Part shown: positions 1 to 8,009 of the stretch, piece after piece
Layout: each line of letters begins with the position of its first letter
Position numbering within the stretch: the first letter of the stretch is position 1
Source of the DNA: an uncultured Collinsella sp.
GTDB taxonomy: Bacteria > Actinomycetota > Coriobacteriia > Coriobacteriales > Coriobacteriaceae
Assembly (NCBI GenBank): GCA_900542235.1
Contig: UQNB01000009.1
Coordinates: 1-35,275 of the forward strand
DNA length: 35,275 nucleotides
Reading direction: 5' to 3'
Notes under the pieces: generated by a model
Databases searched by the model: none
The model's input: the letters and a program-made list of their open reading frames with translations, nothing else
What the model was told of the DNA's origin: nothing
Program-made: the position numbers and the translations under genes

Positions 1-1063
1 CGTCGTTCCACTGCTCGCGCTCGGCCGCGATGCGGTCGCCGCCGCCGCAGGGGATCAGCTTGACCTGGTCGACGCCGGTGGCGTCCTCCAGGACGTGCTC
101 GAGGGTGTCCTCGATCAGGCGGATGTTCACGTCGCCCGGGTTCTTGCCGGCGGTCAGCTCGTAGACGCGCAGGGTGCCCATGATGGCGGGGTGGATCGTG
201 AACTTATCGACGTCGATCTGGGTGAAGACCGTGTCGAGGTGCATGAAGGCGCGCGAGACCGGGATGTCGAAGGCCAGGATGCGCTCGACCTTGGAGTCGG
301 AGTTCCAGAAGATGTTCTGGGCCATGACGTCGATGGCGGCCGCCTGGGTGCGCTGGGAGATGCCGACGGCGAGGGTCTTCTCGTTGATGTTCAGCACGTC
401 GCCGCCCTCGGTGTGGAACTGGCAGTCGCGGCGGAAGTACAGGGAGACGTCCTTGTAGTCGGGGTGGTACTTGAAGACGTACTTGCCGTACAGGGTCTCG
501 CGGTTGCGGGTGACCGAGTACATGCGGTTGAGGTTGACGCCCTCGCCGACGACCGCGAACGGGTCGCGGGTGAAGTAGAGGTTGGGCATCGGGTCGATGA
601 TCAGGTCGGACTCGGACTCGGAGTTGACCAGGGAGTCGAGGGTCGTGGACGCCGTGAGGGGCATGTCGATCTCGGCCTTGGTCATGCCGGCCATGGTCTT
701 CTTGACGAACTCGAGGTTGTCGGTGATGGAGTCCAGCTTCTCGCGGACGATCTGCGGCATGTGCTGGCCGCGGATGCCTGCCTCGGCGATGTACTGGTCG
801 GTGAACTCGGCGCGGGCGCCGGGGACCTGGTCGAACACCTCTGCGACGAGGTTCTCGAGGTAGAGCACCTCGACGCCCTGGTCCCTCAGGATCTGGGCGA
901 AGGTGTCGTGCTCCTGCTGCGCGACCTCAAGGAACGGGACGTCGTCGAACAGGAGTCGCTCGAGCTCGTCGGGCGGCAGGTTGAGGAGCTCGTCGCCGGG
1001 ACGGTGCAGGCAGACCTTCCTGAGCTTGCCGATCTCGGAAGGCACGTGCAGACCTTTCGTCAT
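1..1063 (-). CDS. arcA: Arginine deiminase, N-terminal 354 residues (3' end outside window)
   Basis: The minus-strand frame from ATG at 1063 runs open to the window edge and translates as arginine deiminase, the cytoplasmic enzyme that converts arginine to citrulline and ammonia in the fermentative ADI pathway. Visible family motifs are an N-terminal EIGKLRKVCLHRPGDE block, NLYFTRDPF (catalytic Asp region), FHTEGGD (catalytic Glu region) and FMHLDTVFTQID (catalytic His and Asp). The family is usually about 410 residues, so roughly 55 residues, including the C-terminal catalytic Cys loop, lie beyond base 1. A good ribosome site (AGGAGG, 1065-1070) precedes the ATG. Partner genes such as arcB or arcC are not in view. 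Identification is firm; activity cannot be confirmed without the catalytic Cys. Confidence 0.95.
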   Translation of the reverse strand, partial: MTKGLHVPSEIGKLRKVCLHRPGDELLNLPPDELERLLFDDVPFLEVAQQEHDTFAQILRDQGVEVLYLENLVAEVFDQVPGARAEFTDQYIAEAGIRGQHMPQIVREKLDSITDNLEFVKKTMAGMTKAEIDMPLTASTTLDSLVNSESESDLIIDPMPNLYFTRDPFAVVGEGVNLNRMYSVTRNRETLYGKYVFKYHPDYKDVSLYFRRDCQFHTEGGDVLNINEKTLAVGISQRTQAAAIDVMAQNIFWNSDSKVERILAFDIPVSRAFMHLDTVFTQIDVDKFTIHPAIMGTLRVYELTAGKNPGDVNIRLIEDTLEHVLEDATGVDQVKLIPCGGGDRIAAEREQWND

Positions 1064-1622
1064 GGCCTCCTACCTTTCTTTCGGGCCTTACTGGCCGAAT
1101 GTATCAGCGCCCCTCCATATGAGACGCTGCTTGCTGACAGCTCTAGTTATATCCAAAAATCACCCGCAATTCCACCTCGCCCCCGAACGGTCAACAAAGT
1201 GCGATGAACGGTATATCGCATGTGATTCCCCCATGATGTACTTCGGCGTTCTAAAGTAACTTTTCTAAGGTAAACGCTCTTTTTTCTCAAAAATCATTCG
1301 CAATTACAACTCCAATCTTTCGATTAGGAATTGCATATCTAAAACGGTTTTATGTATATAAACGACGCTTGTTCGTGTTTCTGTCTGTATTCGATGATAT
1401 TCAGCTACCTATCATTCTTATTCACACATACTCACCAGTTGAGTGAGGATATAGACCGTTTTTTCACAACGTGACGGGCGTCAGCTCTATGGCTTGTCAG
1501 CGTAAGAAGTAGGTAAAGATACCGTTCACGCGATACGTCCGTGCCATAGGTCGACTAAATTGAGACAATAGTGAATAGTGTTAGGCAACCGTCCCCTGCG
1601 GGGACTGAACGGACAGATGCAT
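1064..1622. other. AT-rich divergent intergenic region between arcA and ppk
   Basis: About 560 bases hold no convincing gene. The stretch 1250-1480 is much more AT-rich than the flanking genes. It must contain the arcA promoter (minus) and the ppk promoter (plus), but I see no clear pair of -35 and -10 boxes. A TATAAC-like element lies on the minus strand near 1146-1151. A 21-bp motif occurs twice (listed separately), and ACTCA/TGAGT arms around 1430-1444 form a small inverted repeat. A GTCCCC-TGC-GGGGAC hairpin at 1591-1605 sits just before the ppk start, in the likely leader. Confidence 0.6.
1153..1307. repeat. Pair of 21-bp direct repeats upstream of arcA
   Basis: Bases 1153-1173 and 1287-1307 are 17/21 identical and in the same orientation, sharing CAAAAATCA, then two variable bases, then CGCAATT. 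They are 134 bp apart, upstream of arcA. Spaced near-identical copies in a control region suggest binding sites for one regulator. Which regulator is unknown; I could not match the motif confidently to ArgR or a CRP/FNR-type site. Confidence 0.5.
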
Positions 1623-4019
1623 ATGCCGAGCAAAATCGAAAAAAAGCAAGCCGCCGCAAAGCTGCGCAAACCGCCGCGCGACTTCTCGTACACGCAGAAC
1701 CGAGAGCTCAGCTGGCTGCGCTTTGACAACCGTGTGCTTGACGAAGCCTTCGACGAGACCGTTCCGCTGTTCGAGCGTCTAAAGTTCGTGTCGATTTTCG
1801 AGTCCAACCTCAACGAGTTTCTCATGGTGCGCGTGGGCGGCCTGTCCGATCTGGCAGAGCTCAAAAAACAGCCTGTCGACAACAAGAGCAATATGACCGC
1901 CTCCGAACAGGTCGATGCTGTCATGACCGAAATGCCCGGGCTCCTTACCCGATGGGAGTCCATCTTTAAGAGCATCGAGGGCAAGCTCGACACCCTGGGC
2001 GTTCACCGCGCCCGCATCGATTCGCTTACGCCCGAGGAGCGCACCTTTGTAACCCGTTACTTCCAGGCCTACGTGTCGCCGGTCATCTCACCGCTGGTGA
2101 TTGAGCCGCGCCACCCCTTCCCCAACCTGCGCAACGGCGCACTCTACCTGGCCTGCGGCCTGGACGGCGTCACCGACGAGGAGAGTCTGCTGGGCCTTAT
2201 CGAGATCCCCGCCTCGATGAACCGCGTGGTCGAGATCCCCTCGCCCACCGGCACCTACTCCTACATCTTGCTCGAGGACGTCATCCTCGCCTGCCTGGAC
2301 AGCTGCTTTGGCTCCTACAAGCCACTCGACCGCGCGCTCATCCGCGTCACCCGCAACGCCGACATCGATCCGGACGGCGAGGGCGTCGAAGAGGAAGAGG
2401 ACTACCGCCAGCACATGAAGCGCATCCTCAAGAAGCGCCTGCGTCTGCAGCCGGTAGTGCTCGCGGTCTCGGGGTCGCTCGAGAAGGCGACGCTCAAGAC
2501 CATCCGCAAGGCGCTCGAGCTTTCGCGCCGCTCTGTCTTTACCTGCGATATCCCGCTCGACCTAGGCTACGTCTTTGGCATTGAGGGCAAGATTCCCGAG
2601 CACCTGCGCAACGAGCTGCTCTTTACGCCGTTTAAGCCGCAGCCCAACCCCACCATCGATATGACCCGCTCCATCCGCGAGCAGGTACTTCAGCACGACA
2701 AGCTGCTCTTTTATCCCTATGAGGCCATGAACCCCTTCCTGGATCTGGTGCACGAGGCCGCCTACGACCCCGAGTGCATCTCACTGCGCATCACGCTCTA
2801 CCGCGTGGCCAAGCAGAGCCGCCTGTGCGAGTCACTGATCGATGCCGCCGAGAACGGCAAAGAGGTCACGGTGCTCATGGAGCTCCGCGCGCGCTTTGAC
2901 GAGCAGAACAACATCGAGTGGGCCGAGCGCCTGGAAGAGGCCGGCTGCACCGTCATCTACGGCTCCGAGGGCTTTAAGTGCCACTCCAAGATCTGCCAGC
3001 TCACCTATCGCGAGGGCATGGCGCTAACGCGCCTGACGCTGCTGGGCACCGGCAACTTTAACGAGAAGACGGCCAAACTCTACAGCGACTTTATGCTCAT
3101 GACCGCCCACCCCGGCATCGGCGAGGACGCCAACCTGTTCTTCCGCAACCTGTCGCTGGGCAATCTGCGCGGCGATTACCGCTTCCTGGGTGTGGCGCCC
3201 GTAGGCCTCAAGCCGCTCATCATGCGCGGTCTGGATCGCGAGATCCAGCGCGCTCTCGCTGGCGAGCCCGCCCGCGTGTTCTTTAAGCTCAACTCGCTCA
3301 CCGACCGCGAGGTCATCGACAAGATCGCCGAGGCATCGTGCGCAGGAGTCCGCGTGGACATGATCATCCGCGGCATCTCGTGCCTCAAGCCGGGCGTTCC
3401 TGGCAAGACCGAGAACGTGCATGTCCGTTCTATCGTCGGACGCTTTTTGGAGCATGCGCGCGTTTACGCCTTTGGCGTGGACTCGGACATGATCTACCTG
3501 AGCTCGGCCGACATGATGACGCGCAACACCGAACACCGCGTGGAGATCGCCTTCCCCGTGCTCGACCCCACCTGCCGCGCCCTGGTGCACGAGTACATGG
3601 GCATGCAGCTGCGCGACAACGTGAAGGCCCGCAGCCTCACGAGCGACGGCACTTGGGTCCCCGTGGAGCGTGCAGAGGGCGAGAAGCCCTTCAACTCGCA
3701 GGAAGCCCTGCTGGAGCGTGCCTATCGCAACGCCGAGGCCGCGCCCGAGCCCGTCATTGAGGCAAAGCCTGCTCCTGAGCCGCAGCCGGCCACACCCGAG
3801 GTTCAGAAGGTCCAGGCGACCGTCATTGAGCCCGAGCCCGCACCTGTACCTCAGCCCGAGCCGCAGGTCACCAAGCCCGCACCCGAGACGAGCGCCCGTC
3901 GCGATAAGCCCGCCGGCAGGACCAAGGCCATCGAGCGCCATCGCCCCGGTCGCGTGCGCATGGGCCTGGGCCTGATCGGCCTGGGTCTTAAGACGCTCAT
4001 TACCGGCAAGACGAAATAG
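1623..4019 (+). CDS. ppk: Polyphosphate kinase PPK1 with a Pro/Glu-rich C-terminal tail
   Basis: PPK1 reversibly transfers the ATP gamma-phosphate to inorganic polyphosphate chains. The N-terminal domain opens with YTQNRELSWLRFDNRVLDEA. The two phospholipase-D-like catalytic halves carry the expected histidines: KCHSKICQLTYRE (His about 454, the likely autophosphorylated residue) and EHARVYAFG (His about 611), followed by SSADMMTRNTEHRVE. I place the start at ATG 1623; ATG 1617 and GTG 1578 are in frame, but the latter would put a GC hairpin (1591-1605) inside the gene. The ribosome site is weak in every case. Residues from about 705 form an extra tail of roughly 95 residues: Pro/Glu/Ala-rich, then basic, ending in a short hydrophobic segment (GLGLIGLGLKTL). 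That tail is not part of the catalytic core and may tether the enzyme; its role is unknown. Confidence 0.95.
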   Translation: MPSKIEKKQAAAKLRKPPRDFSYTQNRELSWLRFDNRVLDEAFDETVPLFERLKFVSIFESNLNEFLMVRVGGLSDLAELKKQPVDNKSNMTASEQVDAVMTEMPGLLTRWESIFKSIEGKLDTLGVHRARIDSLTPEERTFVTRYFQAYVSPVISPLVIEPRHPFPNLRNGALYLACGLDGVTDEESLLGLIEIPASMNRVVEIPSPTGTYSYILLEDVILACLDSCFGSYKPLDRALIRVTRNADIDPDGEGVEEEEDYRQHMKRILKKRLRLQPVVLAVSGSLEKATLKTIRKALELSRRSVFTCDIPLDLGYVFGIEGKIPEHLRNELLFTPFKPQPNPTIDMTRSIREQVLQHDKLLFYPYEAMNPFLDLVHEAAYDPECISLRITLYRVAKQSRLCESLIDAAENGKEVTVLMELRARFDEQNNIEWAERLEEAGCTVIYGSEGFKCHSKICQLTYREGMALTRLTLLGTGNFNEKTAKLYSDFMLMTAHPGIGEDANLFFRNLSLGNLRGDYRFLGVAPVGLKPLIMRGLDREIQRALAGEPARVFFKLNSLTDREVIDKIAEASCAGVRVDMIIRGISCLKPGVPGKTENVHVRSIVGRFLEHARVYAFGVDSDMIYLSSADMMTRNTEHRVEIAFPVLDPTCRALVHEYMGMQLRDNVKARSLTSDGTWVPVERAEGEKPFNSQEALLERAYRNAEAAPEPVIEAKPAPEPQPATPEVQKVQATVIEPEPAPVPQPEPQVTKPAPETSARRDKPAGRTKAIERHRPGRVRMGLGLIGLGLKTLITGKTK

Positions 4020-4021
4020 TC

Positions 4022-4046
4022 GTTTGTAGAAGCAGTTTGTAGAAGC
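4022..4046. repeat. 13-bp tandem duplication after ppk
   Basis: GTTTGTAGAAGCA is followed at once by a second copy (GTTTGTAGAAGC) just 3' of the ppk stop. It ends inside the terminator stem and looks like a small slippage duplication. Confidence 0.6.
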
Positions 4047-4086
4047 GCCCCGCATTTGAGGAAAGCCTCGGATGCGGGGCGCTTTT
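4045..4086 (+). terminator. Rho-independent terminator of ppk
   Basis: An 11-bp stem, GCGCCCCGCAT paired with ATGCGGGGCGC, is followed by TTTT. It closes the ppk transcript before the methyltransferase gene. Confidence 0.85.
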
Positions 4087-4132
4087 CCCTGCTACCATGG
4101 TGCGAACAACAACACGAATGACAGGCAGGGAT

Positions 4133-5446
4133 ATGAAGCTCACTATAGAATCGATGACCTACGGCGCCGACGGGTTGGCGCACGCCGACAACGGCAAGGC
4201 CGTCTTTGTGCAGGGCGCCGTGGCAGGCGACACCGTTGAAGCCGAGGTCGTACAGGACGGTAAGTCGTTCATGCGCGCCCGCACCACCGAGATTCTGGAG
4301 CCGAGCCTCGATCGCATCCAGCCTCCCTGCCCCTTCGTTGGCATTTGCGGCGGCTGCTCGTGGGGCAATCTCTCACGCACGGCACAGCTTGCCGCCAAAG
4401 AGCAAAATCTGCGCTCCACGCTCGAGCGCATCGGCAAGTTCGCTCCTGAGCAGGTCGATAAGTTGGTGCAGCCCATCTGCCACACCAAGGACGACTGGGG
4501 CTACCGCAATAAAATCGAGCTCGAACCGACCGTCGTCAACGGTCGCGTGCGTCTTGGCATGCACGGTGTCGACCCCAGCAAAATCGTAACCGTCGATGCG
4601 TGCCCGCTGTTCGATAAGCGTTTTCCCAAGGCGCTCAAATCGGTCGTCGGCGCACTCAACTATCTAAGCGGCAGCCATGACTTGGGACTCGAACGCGTGG
4701 GCATTCGCGCATCGCGCCGCACCAAGGCGCTCGAGGTCGCACTCTGGACGCCCACAGGCTCTTTTCCGCGCTCGCAAGTCTCCCGCGTGCTGGCGGACGC
4801 CGCTCATCCCACGAGCATCGTGCGCGTGATGAGCAGGGGCGAGAAGAAGGCCCGCCGTGTCTCCAAGGTCGAAATGCTCGCCGGCGAGGGCTCGTGGACC
4901 GAGAACATCGCCGAGGGCCAGATGCGCTTGTCTGCCCCGTCGTTTTTCCAAGTCAACACCAAGGGCGCCGAGATTTTGATTGATCTCGTTATGGACGCCC
5001 TCGACCCGCAGGAAGACGAGCTTGCCGTGGACCTGTACTGCGGCGCCGGAACCTTTACCCTGCCGCTCGCCCGCCGCTGCGACTTCGTCGCCGCCGTCGA
5101 GGCCTACGGCCCGGCCGTGCGCGACCTGCGCCGTAACCTGGAGATCAACAAGCTTGATAACGTCGACGTCATTGGCGGAGACGCGGTGCGCGAGTTCCCC
5201 GACCAGGATGCCGACGTCTTGGTGGTCGACCCGCCGCGCGCAGGCCTCGCCCCCGAGGCGATCGACCTTATCGCCAGCACGAGTGCTCGCGATGTCGCCT
5301 ACGTGAGCTGCGACCCGGCCACCCTGGCGCGCGATCTCAAACGCTTTGTCGAAGAAGGCACCTTCTCCCCCGTAAAGATCACGCCAGTCGACCTGTTCCC
5401 ACAAACCTTCCACTGCGAGACCGTCGTCCACCTTAGGCGCAACTAG
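4133..5446 (+). CDS. TrmA/RumA-family 23S rRNA (uracil-5-)-methyltransferase
   Basis: A SAM-dependent RNA m5U methyltransferase of 437 residues. An N-terminal TRAM-like segment (1-55) binds RNA. An iron-sulfur cluster motif follows, CPFVGICGGC (Cys 66, 72, 75) with a fourth Cys near 157. The Rossmann methyltransferase domain has AVDLYCGAGTFTLPLA for SAM binding, VVDPPRAG, and the catalytic nucleophile in YVSCDPATLARDL (Cys about 393), with a general-base Glu in FHCETVVHL. ATG 4133 is chosen over in-frame ATGs at 4097 and 4118 because GGCAGGG sits just before it and the family begins near MKLTIESMTYGADG. The iron-sulfur motif places it with the RlmD/RlmCD type acting on 23S rRNA; which uridine is modified cannot be read from sequence. 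Confidence 0.92.
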   Translation: MKLTIESMTYGADGLAHADNGKAVFVQGAVAGDTVEAEVVQDGKSFMRARTTEILEPSLDRIQPPCPFVGICGGCSWGNLSRTAQLAAKEQNLRSTLERIGKFAPEQVDKLVQPICHTKDDWGYRNKIELEPTVVNGRVRLGMHGVDPSKIVTVDACPLFDKRFPKALKSVVGALNYLSGSHDLGLERVGIRASRRTKALEVALWTPTGSFPRSQVSRVLADAAHPTSIVRVMSRGEKKARRVSKVEMLAGEGSWTENIAEGQMRLSAPSFFQVNTKGAEILIDLVMDALDPQEDELAVDLYCGAGTFTLPLARRCDFVAAVEAYGPAVRDLRRNLEINKLDNVDVIGGDAVREFPDQDADVLVVDPPRAGLAPEAIDLIASTSARDVAYVSCDPATLARDLKRFVEEGTFSPVKITPVDLFPQTFHCETVVHLRRN

Positions 5447-5552
5447 CCACTTAATCATTGCTCAGAAAAATCATTGGGAAATCGAGCGTGGCAAGCGGAG
5501 GTCTTCGGGGTATAAGACGGCTAATTGTATGCCGCCTATGAAAGGAACCCTC

Positions 5553-6095
5553 ATGCCCAGCGTTGCCGTTCTCGCCGCCGATGGCTTTGAAACTATTGAA
5601 TGCTTGACCATGGTCGATGTCATGCGTCGCGGCGGCGTGCGCGCCACCCTTGTCTCGATCATGCCCACGCGCGAGGTTGTGAGCTCGCTGCAGATTCCCG
5701 TGACCTGCGATGCACTCTTTGACGAAATCAACTTTGACGAGTACGACTGCGTCGTGCTGCCCGGCGGCCTGCCTGGAGCCACCAACTTGCGCGCAGACCA
5801 GCGCGTTTGCGATGTGGTCTGCGAGTTCGCCTCAACCAAGCACGTCGCAGCCATCTGCGCCGCCCCGTTTATCCTAGGCGAGCTCGACCTACTCGAGGGG
5901 CGCCACGCCACGTGCTTCCCTGGCTTTGAGAAAAGCTTCCCCGAAGGCGCCTATACCGGCGAGAAGGTTACGCAAGACGGCAACATCATCACCGCCAGCG
6001 GCATGGCCCAGTCGCTCCCCTTTGCGCTTGAGCTGCTGCGCACGCTCGCCGGCGACAAGGCCGTCGAGAAGGTCGCCGAGGGCATTCAGCTATGA
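5553..6095 (+). CDS. DJ-1/PfpI (YajL-like) family protein
   Basis: A 180-residue single-domain DJ-1/ThiJ/PfpI protein. The N-terminus aligns well with DJ-1/YajL, with the conserved acid at Glu16 (GFETIE) and the reactive cysteine in the nucleophile elbow AAICAAPFIL (Cys102). Family members have been given chaperone, deglycase or oxidative-stress roles, and the true substrate is debated, so I assign no reaction. The start is ATG 5553 because AAAGGA (5541-5546) lies at ideal distance; the upstream ATG 5529 lacks such a site. Its last four bases overlap the maf start (ATGA), so the two genes are translationally coupled. Confidence 0.9.
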   Translation: MPSVAVLAADGFETIECLTMVDVMRRGGVRATLVSIMPTREVVSSLQIPVTCDALFDEINFDEYDCVVLPGGLPGATNLRADQRVCDVVCEFASTKHVAAICAAPFILGELDLLEGRHATCFPGFEKSFPEGAYTGEKVTQDGNIITASGMAQSLPFALELLRTLAGDKAVEKVAEGIQL

Positions 6096-6673
6096 TTTTG
6101 GCTTCGCAATCACCGCGCCGCATCGAGTTGATGCGCGAGGCGGGCTATGACATTCGCGTGATTCCCGCAGATATCGACGAAACGCCTTTTGATGGCGAGG
6201 CCCCGCTTACGCTCGTTGAACGCTTAGCACGCGCCAAAGCCGCCGCCGTTGCCGCCGAGCATGCCGAGCCCAACGAACTGACCGTCGCGGCCGATACTAT
6301 TGTCACCTTCGATGGCAAGATTCTGGGCAAGCCGGCAACCGAGGACGAGGCGCGCACCATGCTCCGCGAGCTTTCGGGCCGCACGCACCAGGTCGCAACC
6401 GGCGTCTGCATCGTTAAGGCAGGCGACACGGCCGCTCCGCATGCCGCCGAGAGCCTGTCGTTTGTCGATGTGACCGACGTGACGTTCTATGAGCTTACCG
6501 AAGAGCAGATCGAGCGCTATGTTGCCTCCGGCGAACCCATGGACAAGGCCGGGGCCTACGGCATCCAAGGCACAGGCGGCCGCATGCTTGTGCACGATAT
6601 TTCGGGTGACTTCTACAACGTGGTGGGCTTGCCCATCGCTCGCGTCGCACGCGCGATTCAAAAACTCTCGTAA
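6092..6673 (+). CDS. maf: Maf-family nucleotide pyrophosphatase
   Basis: Maf proteins hydrolyse non-canonical or selected nucleoside triphosphates to monophosphates and pyrophosphate, as housecleaning enzymes linked to division arrest. The 193-residue length is typical. Signature motifs are N-terminal LASQSPRRIELM, catalytic AADTIV (Asp68) with GKILGKPATEDEA, and YVASGEPMDKAGAYGIQG, which points to the dTTP/UTP pyrophosphatase (YhdE-like) group. The start codon overlaps the stop of the DJ-1 gene, indicating one operon. Confidence 0.95.
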   Translation: MILASQSPRRIELMREAGYDIRVIPADIDETPFDGEAPLTLVERLARAKAAAVAAEHAEPNELTVAADTIVTFDGKILGKPATEDEARTMLRELSGRTHQVATGVCIVKAGDTAAPHAAESLSFVDVTDVTFYELTEEQIERYVASGEPMDKAGAYGIQGTGGRMLVHDISGDFYNVVGLPIARVARAIQKLS

Positions 6674-6681
6674 TTGCATCT

Positions 6682-6708
6682 GGCGCTGGTTATCCCCCAG
6701 CGCCTACA
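6682..6708 (+). terminator. Probable terminator after maf
   Basis: GGCGCTGG (6682-6689) pairs with CCAGCGCC (6697-6704) across a 7-base loop. The following U-tract is short (ACAATTTT), so strength is uncertain. A second small hairpin, CCGGGC/GCCCGG (6735-6751), lies in the leader of the next gene. Confidence 0.6.
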
Positions 6709-6773
6709 ATTTTGCCGTACCGTACGGATCCCGACCGGGCATAAGGCCCGGCGGAAAACCGATAGGAGAAAAC

Positions 6774-7775
6774 ATGGACACACTGCTCGAAGCCATCGAT
6801 GTTTGCAATGTCGATGGCTTTTGCTTTGGCAACTATACGGACGAGGAGGCTGGCACCGGCTGCACCGTAATCGTGGCGCCCGAGGGTGCCACCGGCGGCG
6901 TTGACGTTCGCGGCGGTGCTCCAGCATCGCGCGAAACCGACCTGCTGCGTCCCGAAAACACCGTCGATAAGGTCCACGCCGTCTGCCTTTCGGGCGGATC
7001 GGCCTTTGGCCTCGAGGCTGCAAGCGGCGTGGCCCGCGAACTCGAGAGCCGCGGCATTGGTCTGCCCGTCGGCCCCACGCAGGTGCCCATCGTGTGCTCC
7101 AGCTGTATCTTCGACCTTGCCTTTGGCGACCCCACCGTTCGCCCCGACATTGAGGCCGGCATCGCCGCCGTGCGCGAGGCGCTCGACCACACCCCCACCA
7201 AGCTCGAACAGGGCAACGTAGGCGCCGGCACGGGCGCTACCGTGGGTAAGCTCATGGGCCCCGCCACCTGCATGAAGGCCGGCCTTGGCGCTGCCGCCGT
7301 GGCGCTCGGCCCCATCAAGGTGGGCGCCGTGGTCTCGGTCAACGCCTGCGGCAACGTTGTCGACCCCTTCACCGGCGAGTGGGTCGCCGGTATGCGTGCC
7401 GCAGCCGATAGCGACCAGATCGTCGACATGGAACTCGCAGCCTTTGCCGCCGCCGGATCCATGCAGATGCCGCTCGACCGCACCAACACCACCATCAGCT
7501 GCATCGTCACCAACGTGGAACTCACTAAGGCACAAGCCACCAAGGTCTCTCAGATGGCCGCAGACGCCTACGCACACGCCATCCGTCCCACGCACACTAC
7601 CAACGATGGCGACACCATCTACACCCTCGCCAGCGGCAAACTGGGCGCCCAGGCAAGCGCCGTCGTTCCCCTAGACCTGCTGGGCATGCTCGCCGTAAGG
7701 GCTTTGCAAACCGCCATCGTAAACGGAGCCAAAACCGCCAAAACCTCCCACGGCATCCCCGGCGCCGCAAAGTAA
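6774..7775 (+). CDS. P1 (S58/DmpA-like) family peptidase
   Basis: A 333-residue protein of the DmpA/P1 family of self-processing N-terminal-nucleophile aminopeptidases. Seen: CLSGGSAFGLEAASGV, GNVGAGTGATVGKLMG and the processing/nucleophile region TNTTISCIVTN (residues 237-247), where the precursor is expected to be cut between Asn238 and the Thr pair. Family members release N-terminal residues from D- or beta-amino-acid or ordinary peptides and amides; substrate is not predictable here. There is no signal peptide, so it is probably cytoplasmic. The start at ATG 6774 is fixed by GGAG three bases upstream of the AAAC spacer; the frame is open further upstream but lacks a start of similar quality. 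Flanked by hairpins, it looks monocistronic. Confidence 0.9.
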   Translation: MDTLLEAIDVCNVDGFCFGNYTDEEAGTGCTVIVAPEGATGGVDVRGGAPASRETDLLRPENTVDKVHAVCLSGGSAFGLEAASGVARELESRGIGLPVGPTQVPIVCSSCIFDLAFGDPTVRPDIEAGIAAVREALDHTPTKLEQGNVGAGTGATVGKLMGPATCMKAGLGAAAVALGPIKVGAVVSVNACGNVVDPFTGEWVAGMRAAADSDQIVDMELAAFAAAGSMQMPLDRTNTTISCIVTNVELTKAQATKVSQMAADAYAHAIRPTHTTNDGDTIYTLASGKLGAQASAVVPLDLLGMLAVRALQTAIVNGAKTAKTSHGIPGAAK

Positions 7776-7842
7776 TCTCACTCGACCGTCGGTCGGAGGC
7801 GGGTGGGCATTACGTTTGCTGCTCTACAGTCCTATGCAAGAC

Positions 7843-7868
7843 GAAGGCCACATTAAGTGGCCTTCTTT
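7843..7868 (+). terminator. Terminator of the P1 peptidase gene
   Basis: GAAGGCCAC-ATTAA-GTGGCCTTC followed by TTT: a 9-bp stem with a 5-base loop, about 70 bases after the stop codon. Confidence 0.75.
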
Positions 7869-7936
7869 GCGTGCGGAACTCGCGACAAACCAAAACCATC
7901 TGGCCGGCCCAGCGACCATGGGATCCCAAGGTTTTC

Positions 7937-7969
7937 AAAAAAGCGGTCGGCGCGCAGCGCGCCGACCGC
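7937..7969 (-). terminator. Terminator of the gyrBA transcript
   Basis: A nearly perfect 13-bp stem (GCGGTCGGCGCGC paired with its complement, 7943-7969). Read on the minus strand it is followed by TTTTTT (7937-7942). It lies 40 bases after the gyrA stop and faces the P1 peptidase terminator. Confidence 0.9.
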
Positions 7970-8009
7970 CGATATAAGGGGTCTGATGATTTTTACCAGC
8001 TAGGACCTC

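Noticed and set aside
95..1207. Long open frame on the plus strand opposite arcA
   Set aside because: It is the antisense mirror of a GC-rich gene; the minus-strand translation has arginine deiminase motifs and a ribosome site, the plus-strand one has neither.
6705..6773. Possible riboswitch in the leader of the P1 peptidase gene
   Set aside because: Only a 6-bp hairpin and a short CCGTACGG palindrome are seen; no known aptamer core could be recognised.
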